Of a DNA stretch of 63,982 nt, positions 25,981 to 34,194 are shown piece after piece (position 1 is the first letter of the stretch; each line of letters opens with the position of its first letter). Both the position numbers and the translations under genes were made by a program. The notes beneath the pieces are model-generated. The model was given only the letters and a program-made list of their open reading frames with translations, was not told where the DNA came from and did not search any database. Source of the DNA: an uncultured Devosia sp. (GTDB lineage: Bacteria; Pseudomonadota; Alphaproteobacteria; Rhizobiales; Devosiaceae). The stretch lies in contig NZ_CAMLHM010000017.1 in NCBI RefSeq assembly GCF_946479885.1, positions 1 to 63,982 of the forward strand. Direction: 5' to 3'.

Positions 25981-26415
25981 TTAGGCGCCGGGGCGGATGA
26001 CGCCTTTCTTGAGGATGATATTGCCGTAAAGACGCGCCTCGCCGGTCTGGATGACGGCGGCTGCCGTCCTGGCCCGGTCGTAGAAGGCGAAGCGCTCGAT
26101 CTTGGAATAGTGCTTGTCGGGCTCGTGGCGCGCGATGATCGCGTCGAATTCGTCGTCGATCGGCTGGCGGGCGGCCGGGTCGCCAACGACCTGCATGCCG
26201 ATGGCGGTTTCCTCGACATATTGGTCGAGCGGCAGCAGCGTCAGAATAGCATCCAACATGTCGGTGACGGACACGCCATCGGCGCGAATGGTCAGCGGCC
26301 CCAGGAACTCGGCCGGAAAATTGGCATCGGCCAGGACGATCTCGTCGCCATGGCCCATGGCCCGCAGGGTCGAGAGCAGGTCAGGGCCCAGAATGGGCGG
26401 GATATTCTTGAGCAT
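25981..26415 (-). CDS. fucU: L-fucose mutarotase (RbsD/FucU family)
   Basis: A 144-residue cytosolic enzyme interconverting alpha and beta anomers of L-fucose. It begins LKNIPPILGPDLLSTLRAMG, with active-site His22 in MGHGDEI, followed by LADANFPA, and ends with FAFYDRAR, IQTGE and YGNIILKKG. This closely follows E. coli FucU and is more FucU-like than RbsD-like. It lies between gntR (22-nt gap) and the FAH gene on the same strand. The gap to FAH contains operator copy 1, so FAH can also be transcribed separately. Confidence 0.93.
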   Translation of the reverse strand: MLKNIPPILGPDLLSTLRAMGHGDEIVLADANFPAEFLGPLTIRADGVSVTDMLDAILTLLPLDQYVEETAIGMQVVGDPAARQPIDDEFDAIIARHEPDKHYSKIERFAFYDRARTAAAVIQTGEARLYGNIILKKGVIRPGA

Positions 26416-26436
26416 GTATGGCCTCCCGGGCCGTTA

Positions 26437-27186
26437 CTATCCGAAGGGGAAGGAGTCGCTGTCGGTGCCCAGCGTGTCGCCATCGGCAAACACGGCGGGG
26501 CGCTCGCGGGCGAAGGCGAAGAGCTCGACCATGACGGCGTCGATATGAGCGCGGATGGCTTTGGTGGCCTGGTCCTGGCTCGCGGCGAGGATGCCATCGA
26601 AGATCGCCTGGTGCTCGGCAATGGTCAGCGCCAGCCGGCGCGGGGTGATGATCAGGCGACGGGCGCGATCGAGATTGGCGCGCGCCGAATCGATGATGCC
26701 CTTGATCTTGGTGAAGCGCATCGAGCGGAAGATGATGTCGTGAAAATCGATGTCGATCTGGTGGAAGGCTTCGGCGTCGTCGCGGTCGGCCGCCTCGCGC
26801 TGCGCCGCCATGTTGGTGTGCAGGGCCGCGATCAGGTCGGCATCATGGCCGCCGATCAGCACGCGCAGGGCTTCCGATTCCAGCGCCTTGCGGATCAGCA
26901 TGTATTCGCGGACATCGGCGATCTTGACCAGCGAAACGGTGGAGCCGCGTTGCGGGGCAATCTCGACGAGACCCTCCGCCTGCAGTCGTGCCAGCGCCTC
27001 GCTCACCGGAAAGCGCGACACGCCCAATTCGGCGCAGACCATGGATTTGTCGATCACGCTGCCCGGCGGCAGGGCCAGGGTAACAATGGCGTGCCGCAGC
27101 GCATTGGTGACGTCGGCAGTGACATTGCCGCGCGTCAGCGCCGTGGGGCGGGCCAGAAAAGAATAGGGACTTGCTTCCGATGTCAT
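26437..27186 (-). CDS. GntR/FCD transcriptional regulator, probable sugar-acid repressor
   Basis: A 249-residue regulator. The winged helix-turn-helix (KSMVCAELGVSRFPVSEALARL) is at residues 46-69, and the FCD ligand domain has the metal/acid-binding Asp and His positions in IDIDFHDIIF and LTIAEHQAIFDG. Operator copy 2 begins two bases upstream of its start codon, which indicates autoregulation. The same palindrome stands before the FAH gene and before lldD. I infer that it controls the whole 25037-32421 set, with a pathway acid as inducer. Confidence 0.93.
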   Translation of the reverse strand: MTSEASPYSFLARPTALTRGNVTADVTNALRHAIVTLALPPGSVIDKSMVCAELGVSRFPVSEALARLQAEGLVEIAPQRGSTVSLVKIADVREYMLIRKALESEALRVLIGGHDADLIAALHTNMAAQREAADRDDAEAFHQIDIDFHDIIFRSMRFTKIKGIIDSARANLDRARRLIITPRRLALTIAEHQAIFDGILAASQDQATKAIRAHIDAVMVELFAFARERPAVFADGDTLGTDSDSFPFG

Positions 27187-27187
27187 G

Positions 27188-27199
27188 CTAACATGTTAG
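27188..27199. promoter_or_regulatory. 12-bp palindromic operator, copy 2 (gntR/dehydratase divergent promoter)
   Basis: CTAACATGTTAG lies 2 bp upstream of the gntR ATG on the minus strand and 167 bp upstream of the dehydratase ATG on the plus strand. It is identical to copies 1 and 3. Confidence 0.8.
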
Positions 27200-27366
27200 T
27201 TGAGCCTGTTTGGAAATTCTACTCCGAGTGGAGCGATTTCCGACAGGCTCTTGAGTGCCGTGGTGCTTTGCAACGCCCGTCGCTGCCGATTGCGGGCGCA
27301 ATCTGGCGGCAAACGGGGCCGGCGTAAAGCGCAGTTGAGACCCGACCCGCGAAAGACCCCCGATCC

Positions 27367-28917
27367 ATGTCTGAAACGATGACCCGCCCGCAGCCCAAGA
27401 CGCTGGTGCTCAATGCCGCCGACAATGTCGCCGTGGCGCTTGCCAATCTCGATGTGGGCAGCGACACGCCGCAGGGTGTGCGCATTGTCCGCCGCGTGCC
27501 CAAGGGCCACAAATTCGCCAGCCGGGCCATTGCGGCCGGCGAGGCGGTGGTCAAGTTCGGCCAGATCATCGGCTTTGCCAGCGAGGCCATCGTCCCCGGC
27601 GACTGGGTGCATGAGCACAATTGCGGCATGGGCGGCGCCGACGGTTCGCTGACGCATGACTATGCGTTCAGCCAGGGCGCGATTGCGCCGCAGATGATCC
27701 CGGTGAGCCACCGCGCCACGTTCGAGGGCTATCGCCGCGCCAATGGCAAGGTGGGCACGCGCAACTATATCGGCATCCTCACATCGGTGAACTGCTCGGC
27801 TACCGTGGCCAAATTCGTCGCCGAAGCCATCAATCGCTCGGGCATTCTCGACGACTATCCGGAAATCGACGGCGTGGTGCCGTTCGTGCACGGCACCGGC
27901 TGCGGCATGGAAAGCCGGGGAGAGGGCTTTGATATCCTCAAGCGCACGCAATGGGGCTACACCTCCAATCCGAATCTGGGTGCGGCTCTGCTGGTGGGCC
28001 TGGGCTGCGAGGTATTCCAGATCGGCCGCATGAAGGAAATGTATGGCATCGAGGAGGGCGAGACCTTCCAGACCATGACCATCCAGGAGCGTGGCGGCAC
28101 CAAGAAGATGATCGAGTGGGGTGTCGAGAAGGTCAAGGAGATGCTGCCCATCGCCGCTGCGGCGCGGCGCGAGACGGTCGATGCCAGCCACCTGACCCTG
28201 GCGCTGCAATGCGGCGGGTCGGACGGCTATTCGGGCATCACCGCCAATCCGGCTCTCGGCTATGCCGCCGATATCCTGGTGCGCAATGGCGGCACGGCCA
28301 TCCTCAGCGAAACGCCGGAAATCTATGGCGCCGAGCATCTGCTGACCCGCCGTGCCATATCGCGCGAAGTCGGCGAAAAGCTCATCAGCCGCATCCACTG
28401 GTGGGAGGATTACACCCGCCGCAACCATGGCGAGATGAACAACAATCCCTCGCCGGGCAACAAGCTTGGCGGGCTCACCACCATCCTCGAGAAGTCGTTG
28501 GGCGCCGCGGCCAAGGGCGGCACGACGCCACTCACCGCGGTCTATGAATATGCCGAACCGGTGACCGAGAAGGGGTTCGTCTTCATGGACACGCCGGGCT
28601 TTGATCCGGTGTCTGCGACCGGTCAGGTGGCCGGCGGCGCGAACCTGCTCGCCTTCACCACCGGGCGCGGCTCGGCCTATGGCTGCAAGCCGGTGCCGTC
28701 GATGAAGCTCGCCACAAATTCGGACATGTATGCGCGCATGACCGACGACATGGACATCAATTGTGGCGATATCGTCGAGGGTGTTTCCATCGAGGACAAG
28801 GGCCAGCAGATCTTCGACATGCTCATTGAGATCGCCTCAGGCAAGCAGACCAAGTCGGAAGCGCTCGGCTATGGCGACAACGAGTTCGTGCCCTGGCAGG
28901 TCGGAGCGACGATGTGA
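27367..28917 (+). CDS. Altronate/galactarate dehydratase family protein (full-length UxaA type)
   Basis: A 516-residue sugar-acid dehydratase. The N-terminal SAF domain (residues ~10-105, with VHEHNCGMGG) is followed by the large C-terminal domain with KVGTRNYIGILTSVNCSA, VHGTGCGM, LQCGGSDGYSGITANPALG, PSPGNKLGGLTTI and FTTGRGSAYGC. These features define Fe/Mn-dependent UxaA/GarD enzymes, which remove water from aldonate-type acids to give 2-keto-3-deoxy acids. With fucU, a lactonase and the FAH enzyme nearby, L-fuconate (6-deoxy-L-galactonate) is a plausible substrate, although altronate or galactonate cannot be excluded. Its stop overlaps the start of the TfoX-like gene by four bases. Confidence 0.93.
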   Translation: MSETMTRPQPKTLVLNAADNVAVALANLDVGSDTPQGVRIVRRVPKGHKFASRAIAAGEAVVKFGQIIGFASEAIVPGDWVHEHNCGMGGADGSLTHDYAFSQGAIAPQMIPVSHRATFEGYRRANGKVGTRNYIGILTSVNCSATVAKFVAEAINRSGILDDYPEIDGVVPFVHGTGCGMESRGEGFDILKRTQWGYTSNPNLGAALLVGLGCEVFQIGRMKEMYGIEEGETFQTMTIQERGGTKKMIEWGVEKVKEMLPIAAAARRETVDASHLTLALQCGGSDGYSGITANPALGYAADILVRNGGTAILSETPEIYGAEHLLTRRAISREVGEKLISRIHWWEDYTRRNHGEMNNNPSPGNKLGGLTTILEKSLGAAAKGGTTPLTAVYEYAEPVTEKGFVFMDTPGFDPVSATGQVAGGANLLAFTTGRGSAYGCKPVPSMKLATNSDMYARMTDDMDINCGDIVEGVSIEDKGQQIFDMLIEIASGKQTKSEALGYGDNEFVPWQVGATM

Positions 28918-29243
28918 GCACGCAGCAGAAAACGGTCGACTATATCGTTGAGCAAAGCGCCAGCGCGGGCACCATCACGGCCAAGAAGATGTTCGGCGAA
29001 TATGGCATGTATTGCGACGGCAAGGTCATGGCCTTCATCTGCGACGACCAACTGTTCATCAAGCCGACGGCGGCGGGCCGCGCCTATCTGGGCGAGGTGA
29101 CGGAAGCCGAGGCCTATCCGGGATCGAAGATGTATTTCCTGGTCGATGGCGATCGCTGGGATGATGCCGATTGGCTGGCGGGCCTAGTCAAGACCACCGC
29201 GAACGATCTGCCGGCGCCCAAGCCCAAGAAACCGAAGGGATGA
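28914..29243 (+). CDS. TfoX/Sxy N-terminal domain protein
   Basis: A 109-residue protein consisting only of the TfoX N-terminal domain (AKKMFGEYGMYCDGKVMAFICDDQLFIK). The GTG start at 28914 overlaps the dehydratase stop (GTGA), so it is translationally coupled. It lacks the C-terminal helix-hairpin-helix domain of competence regulators. The lysine-rich end (KPKKPKG) may contact nucleic acid. Its place in a sugar-acid operon is probably incidental. Confidence 0.88.
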   Translation: MSTQQKTVDYIVEQSASAGTITAKKMFGEYGMYCDGKVMAFICDDQLFIKPTAAGRAYLGEVTEAEAYPGSKMYFLVDGDRWDDADWLAGLVKTTANDLPAPKPKKPKG

Positions 29244-29247
29244 TGGG

Positions 29248-29520
29248 ATGCGCGGCGCCCATGTGGTCATAAGCGGCCGCGTTCAGGGCGTCGGCTTTCG
29301 CTACTGGGTCCAGGTGGAGGCGGTGTCGCGCGGCCTTGGCGGCTGGGTGCGCAATCGGCGCGACGGGTCGGTCGAAGCAATGTTTGTTGGCGAGGATGAC
29401 GCCGTCAGCACCATGCTGGAGGCGTGTTGGGACGGCCCCGCCATGGCCGACGTCACCGCGGTAACGGTTTCCGATACGGACGAAGCGCCAGCGGGATTTG
29501 AAATCCGCGCTACGGCATAG
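29248..29520 (+). CDS. acyP: Acylphosphatase
   Basis: A 90-residue enzyme hydrolysing acyl phosphates. The phosphate-binding loop GRVQGVGFRYW supplies the catalytic Arg, and the catalytic Asn is in GWVRNRRDGSVE. It follows the TfoX-like gene by four bases, so the dehydratase, TfoX-like and acyP genes form one transcript. The stop is five bases before the end of the convergent methyltransferase gene. Confidence 0.95.
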   Translation: MRGAHVVISGRVQGVGFRYWVQVEAVSRGLGGWVRNRRDGSVEAMFVGEDDAVSTMLEACWDGPAMADVTAVTVSDTDEAPAGFEIRATA

Positions 29521-29525
29521 CGGCT

Positions 29526-30161
29526 TCAGCGTTTCAGCCGATAGACCGAGCCCAGGCGCTCGGTGCTTGCCCTGATATCGCCGACATCGCTCACCGCGTA
29601 GGCGGCGAGGCGCTCCAGCCGGTCGACGGGCAGGTCACGGCGATCGGGATCGCCAACCAGCACGTCCACGCCAGCTGCCGCACAGCGCTCGAGAAACGGC
29701 AGCATACGCCGGCCGACATCGGGATTGTAGAAGACGTCGCCGGCAGCAATCAGGTCGAAGCCCCGGGGCGCGGGCGCCGCGATGTCGATTTCGATCAGGT
29801 CAATCGCGACGTCATTGGCAGCCGCGTTGAGCGCGATGGCGGCGCGGCCATTGGGGTCGATCTCCGCCGCGCTGACCCTCGCCCCGGCTTTGGCTGCGGC
29901 AATGCCGACCAAGCCGGAACCGGACCCGAGATCGAGCACCGTCTTGCCTGCCACCACGGCGGGATGCGCGGCGAAGTGATGCGCCAGGGCCAGTCCGCCT
30001 GCCCATTGATATGCCCAATAGGGTGGCGGCGGATCGTCGTCATCGGGGGCGGCCAGCCGCGACAGGCGGCTGCCGGGATGGGCGGCGTAGAGTGTGATAT
30101 CGGGCAGCGACGGCACCGGCTCGAGCCGGAGGTTCTGCTCGATGTAGTCGGCAGGATTCAA
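29526..30161 (-). CDS. Class I SAM-dependent methyltransferase (ETFB-lysine/METTL20-like)
   Basis: About 211 residues. SAM-binding motif I is VLDLGSGSGLVGIAAAKAGA, motif II region AAEIDPNGRAAI, and the catalytic-region motif AGDVFYNPDVG resembles the electron-transfer-flavoprotein beta lysine methyltransferases. The best start is the TTG at 30161, which overlaps the stop codon of the SMP-30 gene upstream (TTGA). The frame is open further upstream only because it is antisense-free GC-rich sequence inside the lactonase gene. Confidence 0.85.
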   Translation of the reverse strand: MNPADYIEQNLRLEPVPSLPDITLYAAHPGSRLSRLAAPDDDDPPPPYWAYQWAGGLALAHHFAAHPAVVAGKTVLDLGSGSGLVGIAAAKAGARVSAAEIDPNGRAAIALNAAANDVAIDLIEIDIAAPAPRGFDLIAAGDVFYNPDVGRRMLPFLERCAAAGVDVLVGDPDRRDLPVDRLERLAAYAVSDVGDIRASTERLGSVYRLKR

Positions 30162-31072
30162 GGCGTCTGCAATCCGGTGGCGCTCACATAGGTGGCCATG
30201 ACGAACTGGCTGCAGGTGATGAACAGCCGATTGCGGCGCGGACCGCCGAAGACCACGTTGGAGGTCTTGGCACCGGTCTTGATGCGGCCGAGCAGGGCGC
30301 CTGACGGATTGTAGACGTTCACGCCGAGGCCCGCGCTGGTCCACACATTGCCTTCGGTATCGAGGCGGAAGCCATCGGGCAGGCCGGAATCGATATCGGC
30401 GAAGACCTTCGGCTTGGTCAGTTTGCTGCCATTGACGTCGAACTGCCGGATATGGGCCGGCCAATCCGGATCGTGGCTCTGGCCGGTATCGGAGACATAG
30501 AGGATCGACTCGTCGGGCGAGAAGGCGAGGCCATTGGGCTTGGCGAAATCGTCGGCCACCACGGTCAGCGCGCCGTCGGCTGGGTCGAAGCGATAGACGA
30601 AGCAGCCTGGCTGCTCCTGGTCGGACTTGTAGCCTTCGTAGTCGCTCAGGATGCCGTAAGGCGGGTCGGTGAACCAGATCGTGCCATCGGACTTGACCAC
30701 GACGTCGTTGGGCGAATTGAGCCGCTTGCCCTGGTAGCGGTCGACCAGCGTCGTCACCGTGCCATCGGGCTCGGTGCGCAACACGGCGCGGGCGCCATGC
30801 GAGCAGGAGATCAGCCGGCCCTGGCGGTCTCGGGTATTGCCGTTGACGTAGTTGGAGGGCGTGCGGAACGTGGTAACGCCCAGGTCCGGCACCCATTTGA
30901 GCATGCGATTGTTGGGAATGTCGCTCCAGACCAGATAGTTGCCATCGGCAAACCACACCGGCCCCTCGGCCCAGCGGCAGCCGTCATAGAGCACTTCGAG
31001 CGCGGCAATGCCAATCGCCAGGTCGTAGAATTTCTTGTCGATGAATTCGAGCGCGTCCCCGCCGATCGCCAT
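30158..31072 (-). CDS. SMP-30/gluconolactonase family protein, probable sugar-acid lactonase
   Basis: A 304-residue six-bladed beta-propeller lactonase. Metal ligands are recognisable as Glu in AEGPVWF, Asn in NSPNDVVV and Asp in VSDTGQSHDPDW. It hydrolyses aldonolactones to aldonic acids in the cytosol. In this setting it would open L-fuconolactone (inference). The start at 31072 follows GGGAGAG. The third palindromic operator lies 111 bp upstream, shared with the divergent lldD promoter. Confidence 0.92.
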   Translation of the reverse strand: MAIGGDALEFIDKKFYDLAIGIAALEVLYDGCRWAEGPVWFADGNYLVWSDIPNNRMLKWVPDLGVTTFRTPSNYVNGNTRDRQGRLISCSHGARAVLRTEPDGTVTTLVDRYQGKRLNSPNDVVVKSDGTIWFTDPPYGILSDYEGYKSDQEQPGCFVYRFDPADGALTVVADDFAKPNGLAFSPDESILYVSDTGQSHDPDWPAHIRQFDVNGSKLTKPKVFADIDSGLPDGFRLDTEGNVWTSAGLGVNVYNPSGALLGRIKTGAKTSNVVFGGPRRNRLFITCSQFVMATYVSATGLQTP

Positions 31073-31182
31073 GCCGTCTCTCCCGTTTGGCGCATATGAC
31101 GGCAAGGGTCGGCGGGTGGCAAGAGCCAAGCAAGGCGCAGTGTGCGGGCGCATTGCAAGAGCAAGCGTGGGCGCATTGACGA

Positions 31183-31194
31183 CTAACATGTTAG
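31183..31194. promoter_or_regulatory. 12-bp palindromic operator, copy 3 (lactonase/lldD divergent promoter)
   Basis: CTAACATGTTAG, extended here to a perfect 14-bp palindrome ACTAACATGTTAGT. TTGACG at 31176-31181, a possible -35 box for lldD, directly precedes it. The lldD ATG is 39 bp downstream. Identical to copies 1 and 2. Confidence 0.8.
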
Positions 31195-31233
31195 TTGCTA
31201 GGGCAGGGGTCAGCCCCAGCGGAGTACGCGCAA

Positions 31234-32421
31234 ATGCCCAGTCTCGACAAGATTCTGACCGTTGACGAGATGAAGCAGAAGGCCCGCCGCAGCGTGCCCA
31301 AGATGTTCTACGAATATGCCGATAGCGGCAGCTATACCGAAGGCACCTATCGCGACAACGAGAGCGACTTCAACAAGATCAAGCTCAAGCAGAAGGTGGC
31401 GGTCAATCTCGAGAACCGCAATCTCAAGACGCGGATGCTGGACCAGGAGATCACCATGCCGGTGGCGATCGCCCCGGCGGCCACAGGCGGCATGCAGGTC
31501 GCCGACGGCGAGATCAAGGCGGCGCGTGCCGCCGAGAAATACGGCATTCCCTTTACGCTCTCGACCATGAGCGTCTGCTCGATCGAGGACGTGGCCGAGA
31601 ACACCACCGCGCCGTTCTGGTTTCAGCTCTATGTGATGCGCGACCGCGGGTTCATCGAACGGCTGATCGACCGGGCCAAGGCGGCGAAATGCTCGGCGCT
31701 GGTGCTGACCATGGATCTGCAGATCCTGGGTCAGCGGCACAAGGACATCAAGAATGGCCTCGCCACGCCACCCAAGCTCAATGCCTATTCGATCTGGCAG
31801 ATGATGCAGCACCCGCTGTGGTGTATGCGCATGCTGGGCACGAAGCGCCATACGTTTCGCAATATCGTCGGCCATGTGAGCGGCGACCATGACCTGGCGT
31901 CGCTATCGGCCTGGACGTCGAGCCAATTCGACCCGGCGCTCGATTGGGCCGACGTCAAATGGGTCAAGGAGCGGTTTGGCGGCCCTGTCATCGTCAAGGG
32001 CGTGCTCGACCCCGATGATGCGCAGGCGGCGATCGACAATGGTGCCGACGCCATCATTGTTTCCAACCATGGCGGAAGGCAGCTCGACGGGGCGCCTTCG
32101 ACCATCCGCGTCTTGCCCGAGATCGTCGACCGCGTCGGCCACAAGACCGAGGTCTATCTCGATAGCGGCATCCGCACGGGACAGGATGTGCTCAAGGCCA
32201 TGGCCTATGGTGCCAAGGGCACGTTCATTGGCCGGCCGATGCTCTATGGTTTGGGCGCCGGCGGCGAGGCGGGCGTGACGCGCGTGCTCGACATCATCCG
32301 CAAGGAACTCGACACCACCATGGCCCTGTGCGGCGAGCGCGACATTCTCAATTTCGGGCCGCACAACATTTATTCGAACGACATTCCGCCGCGGAATGCG
32401 CCGGTGGCGCGGAAGGCCTGA
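31234..32421 (+). CDS. lldD: L-lactate dehydrogenase (FMN-dependent, membrane associated)
   Basis: A 395-residue alpha-hydroxyacid oxidase/dehydrogenase oxidising L-lactate to pyruvate and feeding electrons to the respiratory chain. FMN- and substrate-binding segments are MFYEYADSGSYTEGTYRDN, APAATGGM, LSTMSVCSIED, FQLYVMRDR and SNHGGRQLDG (catalytic His, near residue 279), then DSGIRTGQDVLKAMAYGAK. It carries the shared palindromic operator, which fits oxidation of the L-lactate released by the FAH-type cleavage. No lactate permease adjoins it; a TRAP transporter lies 2 kb downstream. Confidence 0.95.
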   Translation: MPSLDKILTVDEMKQKARRSVPKMFYEYADSGSYTEGTYRDNESDFNKIKLKQKVAVNLENRNLKTRMLDQEITMPVAIAPAATGGMQVADGEIKAARAAEKYGIPFTLSTMSVCSIEDVAENTTAPFWFQLYVMRDRGFIERLIDRAKAAKCSALVLTMDLQILGQRHKDIKNGLATPPKLNAYSIWQMMQHPLWCMRMLGTKRHTFRNIVGHVSGDHDLASLSAWTSSQFDPALDWADVKWVKERFGGPVIVKGVLDPDDAQAAIDNGADAIIVSNHGGRQLDGAPSTIRVLPEIVDRVGHKTEVYLDSGIRTGQDVLKAMAYGAKGTFIGRPMLYGLGAGGEAGVTRVLDIIRKELDTTMALCGERDILNFGPHNIYSNDIPPRNAPVARKA

Positions 32422-32426
32422 AGGGG

Positions 32427-33230
32427 CTACCCCCGGTAGGGCCGGCCGTTGCCGACGTCGCCTTCGGTCAGCTGGCTGTAGACCGCGCCGGCCACGGCCT
32501 TCATCTGGGCCTCGGGAAGCGTGCCGACCACCGTGCAGGTGATGCGGGCATTGGCCCAGTAGAACGCTTCGGCGCCATCATAGCTGGCGAACTGGTAGGC
32601 GGGTTTTCCGTCCGCCAGGGCCGCCGTCACGTAGATGGTCACCCGCTGCTGGCTGGCGTCTTCATACATCAGCTGTGCCGCCCGGCCGCCGGCATCGGGT
32701 TCGCCCGGCAGCAGGCGTCCGCCGACCAGGGTGAAGCCTTCGGCGGTCAGATCGGGCATGCCCAACGTCGTATCGAGCCGGTTGGAGAGCCAGGTGCTGA
32801 GGTGCTCGGTGTCATCGCTGCCCACCTCGACCGCATGGCGGTTCTCGGCGACATAGACGGCATGGGCATTGACGGCGTCGGCAATCAGGGTGGCGCTGGC
32901 CGGACGCGTTTCAACCAGGGGGCGAACGAACCAGCCGGCGCCCAGACCCAGGCCTACCAACACCACCGCAGCAGCCGCCCAGCGCCAGGGCTCGATGCGG
33001 CGACGGCCGATCTCGGCAGCCAGCCGCTGCGGCTTGAGCCGGACGGGGACGTTTTCGGCGCCCGCTGGCCCGAACAGGGTGCGGATCGCGTCGGACTGGC
33101 GCTGCAGCAGGGCAACCTCGGCAGCAGCCTCGGGATTGCCGCCAAGATAGGCGTCGACGGCGGCCCGCTCGTCTGGCGGCAACTGCCCATCGGCATAGGC
33201 CATGAGCTGATCGCGGCTGATCTGGCTCAT
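32427..33230 (-). CDS. Anti-sigma factor, single-pass membrane, zinc-less
   Basis: A 267-residue protein. The N-terminal cytoplasmic anti-sigma domain (SQISRDQLMAYADGQLPPDE) is followed by one transmembrane helix at residues 83-103 and a periplasmic region of 160 residues. The usual zinc-binding HxxxCxxC of ZAS domains is absent. Its start overlaps the ECF sigma stop by ATGA, the classic arrangement for a sigma/anti-sigma pair, so it should sequester that sigma factor until an envelope or oxidative signal arrives. Confidence 0.88.
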   Translation of the reverse strand: MSQISRDQLMAYADGQLPPDERAAVDAYLGGNPEAAAEVALLQRQSDAIRTLFGPAGAENVPVRLKPQRLAAEIGRRRIEPWRWAAAAVVLVGLGLGAGWFVRPLVETRPASATLIADAVNAHAVYVAENRHAVEVGSDDTEHLSTWLSNRLDTTLGMPDLTAEGFTLVGGRLLPGEPDAGGRAAQLMYEDASQQRVTIYVTAALADGKPAYQFASYDGAEAFYWANARITCTVVGTLPEAQMKAVAGAVYSQLTEGDVGNGRPYRG

Positions 33231-33733
33231 TTCACGGTCCTCAAATGCGGTTCGGCCGGCGTTCCGGTCAGGGTGCGCAGGGCGGCGCGAGCCCGGCCCA
33301 GCCGGCTCATCAGCGTGCCCTGCGGGATTTTCAGGATGGAGGCCGCCTCGCTATAGGCGAGCCCCTCGAGGGTAACGAGCAGCAAGGCTTCCTTTTGCTC
33401 CAGTGGCAGCGTGTCGATGGCGCGAGCCATCTCCGCCAGCGCGATGTGACCCGGCTGCGGCGCCGGCGTCGAGGGTTCGGGGATGGTGTCGAAGTCCACA
33501 CTTTCGCCGCGCCGACGCGATGCCCGCAGGGCATTGCGATGCAGGTTGAGCAGTATGGTGAACAGCCAGGCGCGGACCGGCCCTGATGGGCGAAACAGGC
33601 CGCGCCTGGAAATGGCGCGTTCAAGGCAATCCTGGACCAGGTCGTCGGCCAGATCGACATTGCGTGTCAGCGCCCGGGCATAGCGCCTCAGGGCCGGCAC
33701 GCAGGCTTCGAGCTGATCGAGGAAACTGTCCAC
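33227..33733 (-). CDS. ECF-type RNA polymerase sigma factor
   Basis: A 168-residue extracytoplasmic-function sigma factor. Sigma region 2 is YARALTRNVDLADDLVQDCL with the RAWLFTILLNLHRN segment, and region 4 is LPLEQKEALLLVTLEGL followed by the helix-turn-helix SEAASILKIPQGTLMSRLGRA. It sits between a secreted COG4315-type protein (14-bp gap) and its anti-sigma factor (4-bp overlap), forming a three-gene operon that it probably autoregulates. Confidence 0.95.
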   Translation of the reverse strand: MDSFLDQLEACVPALRRYARALTRNVDLADDLVQDCLERAISRRGLFRPSGPVRAWLFTILLNLHRNALRASRRRGESVDFDTIPEPSTPAPQPGHIALAEMARAIDTLPLEQKEALLLVTLEGLAYSEAASILKIPQGTLMSRLGRARAALRTLTGTPAEPHLRTVK

Positions 33734-33747
33734 GGATGGCCTGGGAA

Positions 33748-34146
33748 TTATTCTACAGCAAGATGCCAGACACCACCGACGCCGTCACCCTTGATGTCGC
33801 CGGCAGCAGCATCCTCGTACCAGTAGTAGAGCGGCCAGCCTTTGTAGGCCCACATGGCCGAGCCATCGTCGCGGGTGACGACGGTGAAATCACCATCGGC
33901 AGCGGCGCCGGCCTCAGCCATCAGCGGCGGCCACTTGACGGCGCAGTCGCCGTTGCAAACGCTCTTGCCATCGCCATTGGTGTCCTTGTCGAAGGTATAG
34001 AGCGACATGCCATTGGCATCGGTCAGCACCATCTTGCCACCGATATCGGTGGACTTGACGGCACCGCCGAGAAAGTCGGTTGCAAAGGCAGGCATGGCGA
34101 GAAGCGCCAGAGCGGCCGCACCAGCGAGTATCGAACGAAACTTCAT
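33748..34146 (-). CDS. Secreted COG4315-type protein with predicted YxFxxD repeat
   Basis: A 132-residue exported protein. A signal peptide (SILAGAAALALLAMPAFA) is followed by the repeat unit LYTFDKDTNGDGKSVCNGDC (Y-x-F-x-x-D plus paired Cys) and a second, shorter unit (LYYWYEDAAAGD). Such proteins are widespread, often beside ECF sigma factors, and of unknown function. It is the first gene of the operon with the sigma and anti-sigma genes. Confidence 0.9.
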   Translation of the reverse strand: MKFRSILAGAAALALLAMPAFATDFLGGAVKSTDIGGKMVLTDANGMSLYTFDKDTNGDGKSVCNGDCAVKWPPLMAEAGAAADGDFTVVTRDDGSAMWAYKGWPLYYWYEDAAAGDIKGDGVGGVWHLAVE

Positions 34147-34194
34147 GGGATATTTCCTCCATGTTGCGGGACCGCCGCTGCGGCCCTCAGATGC

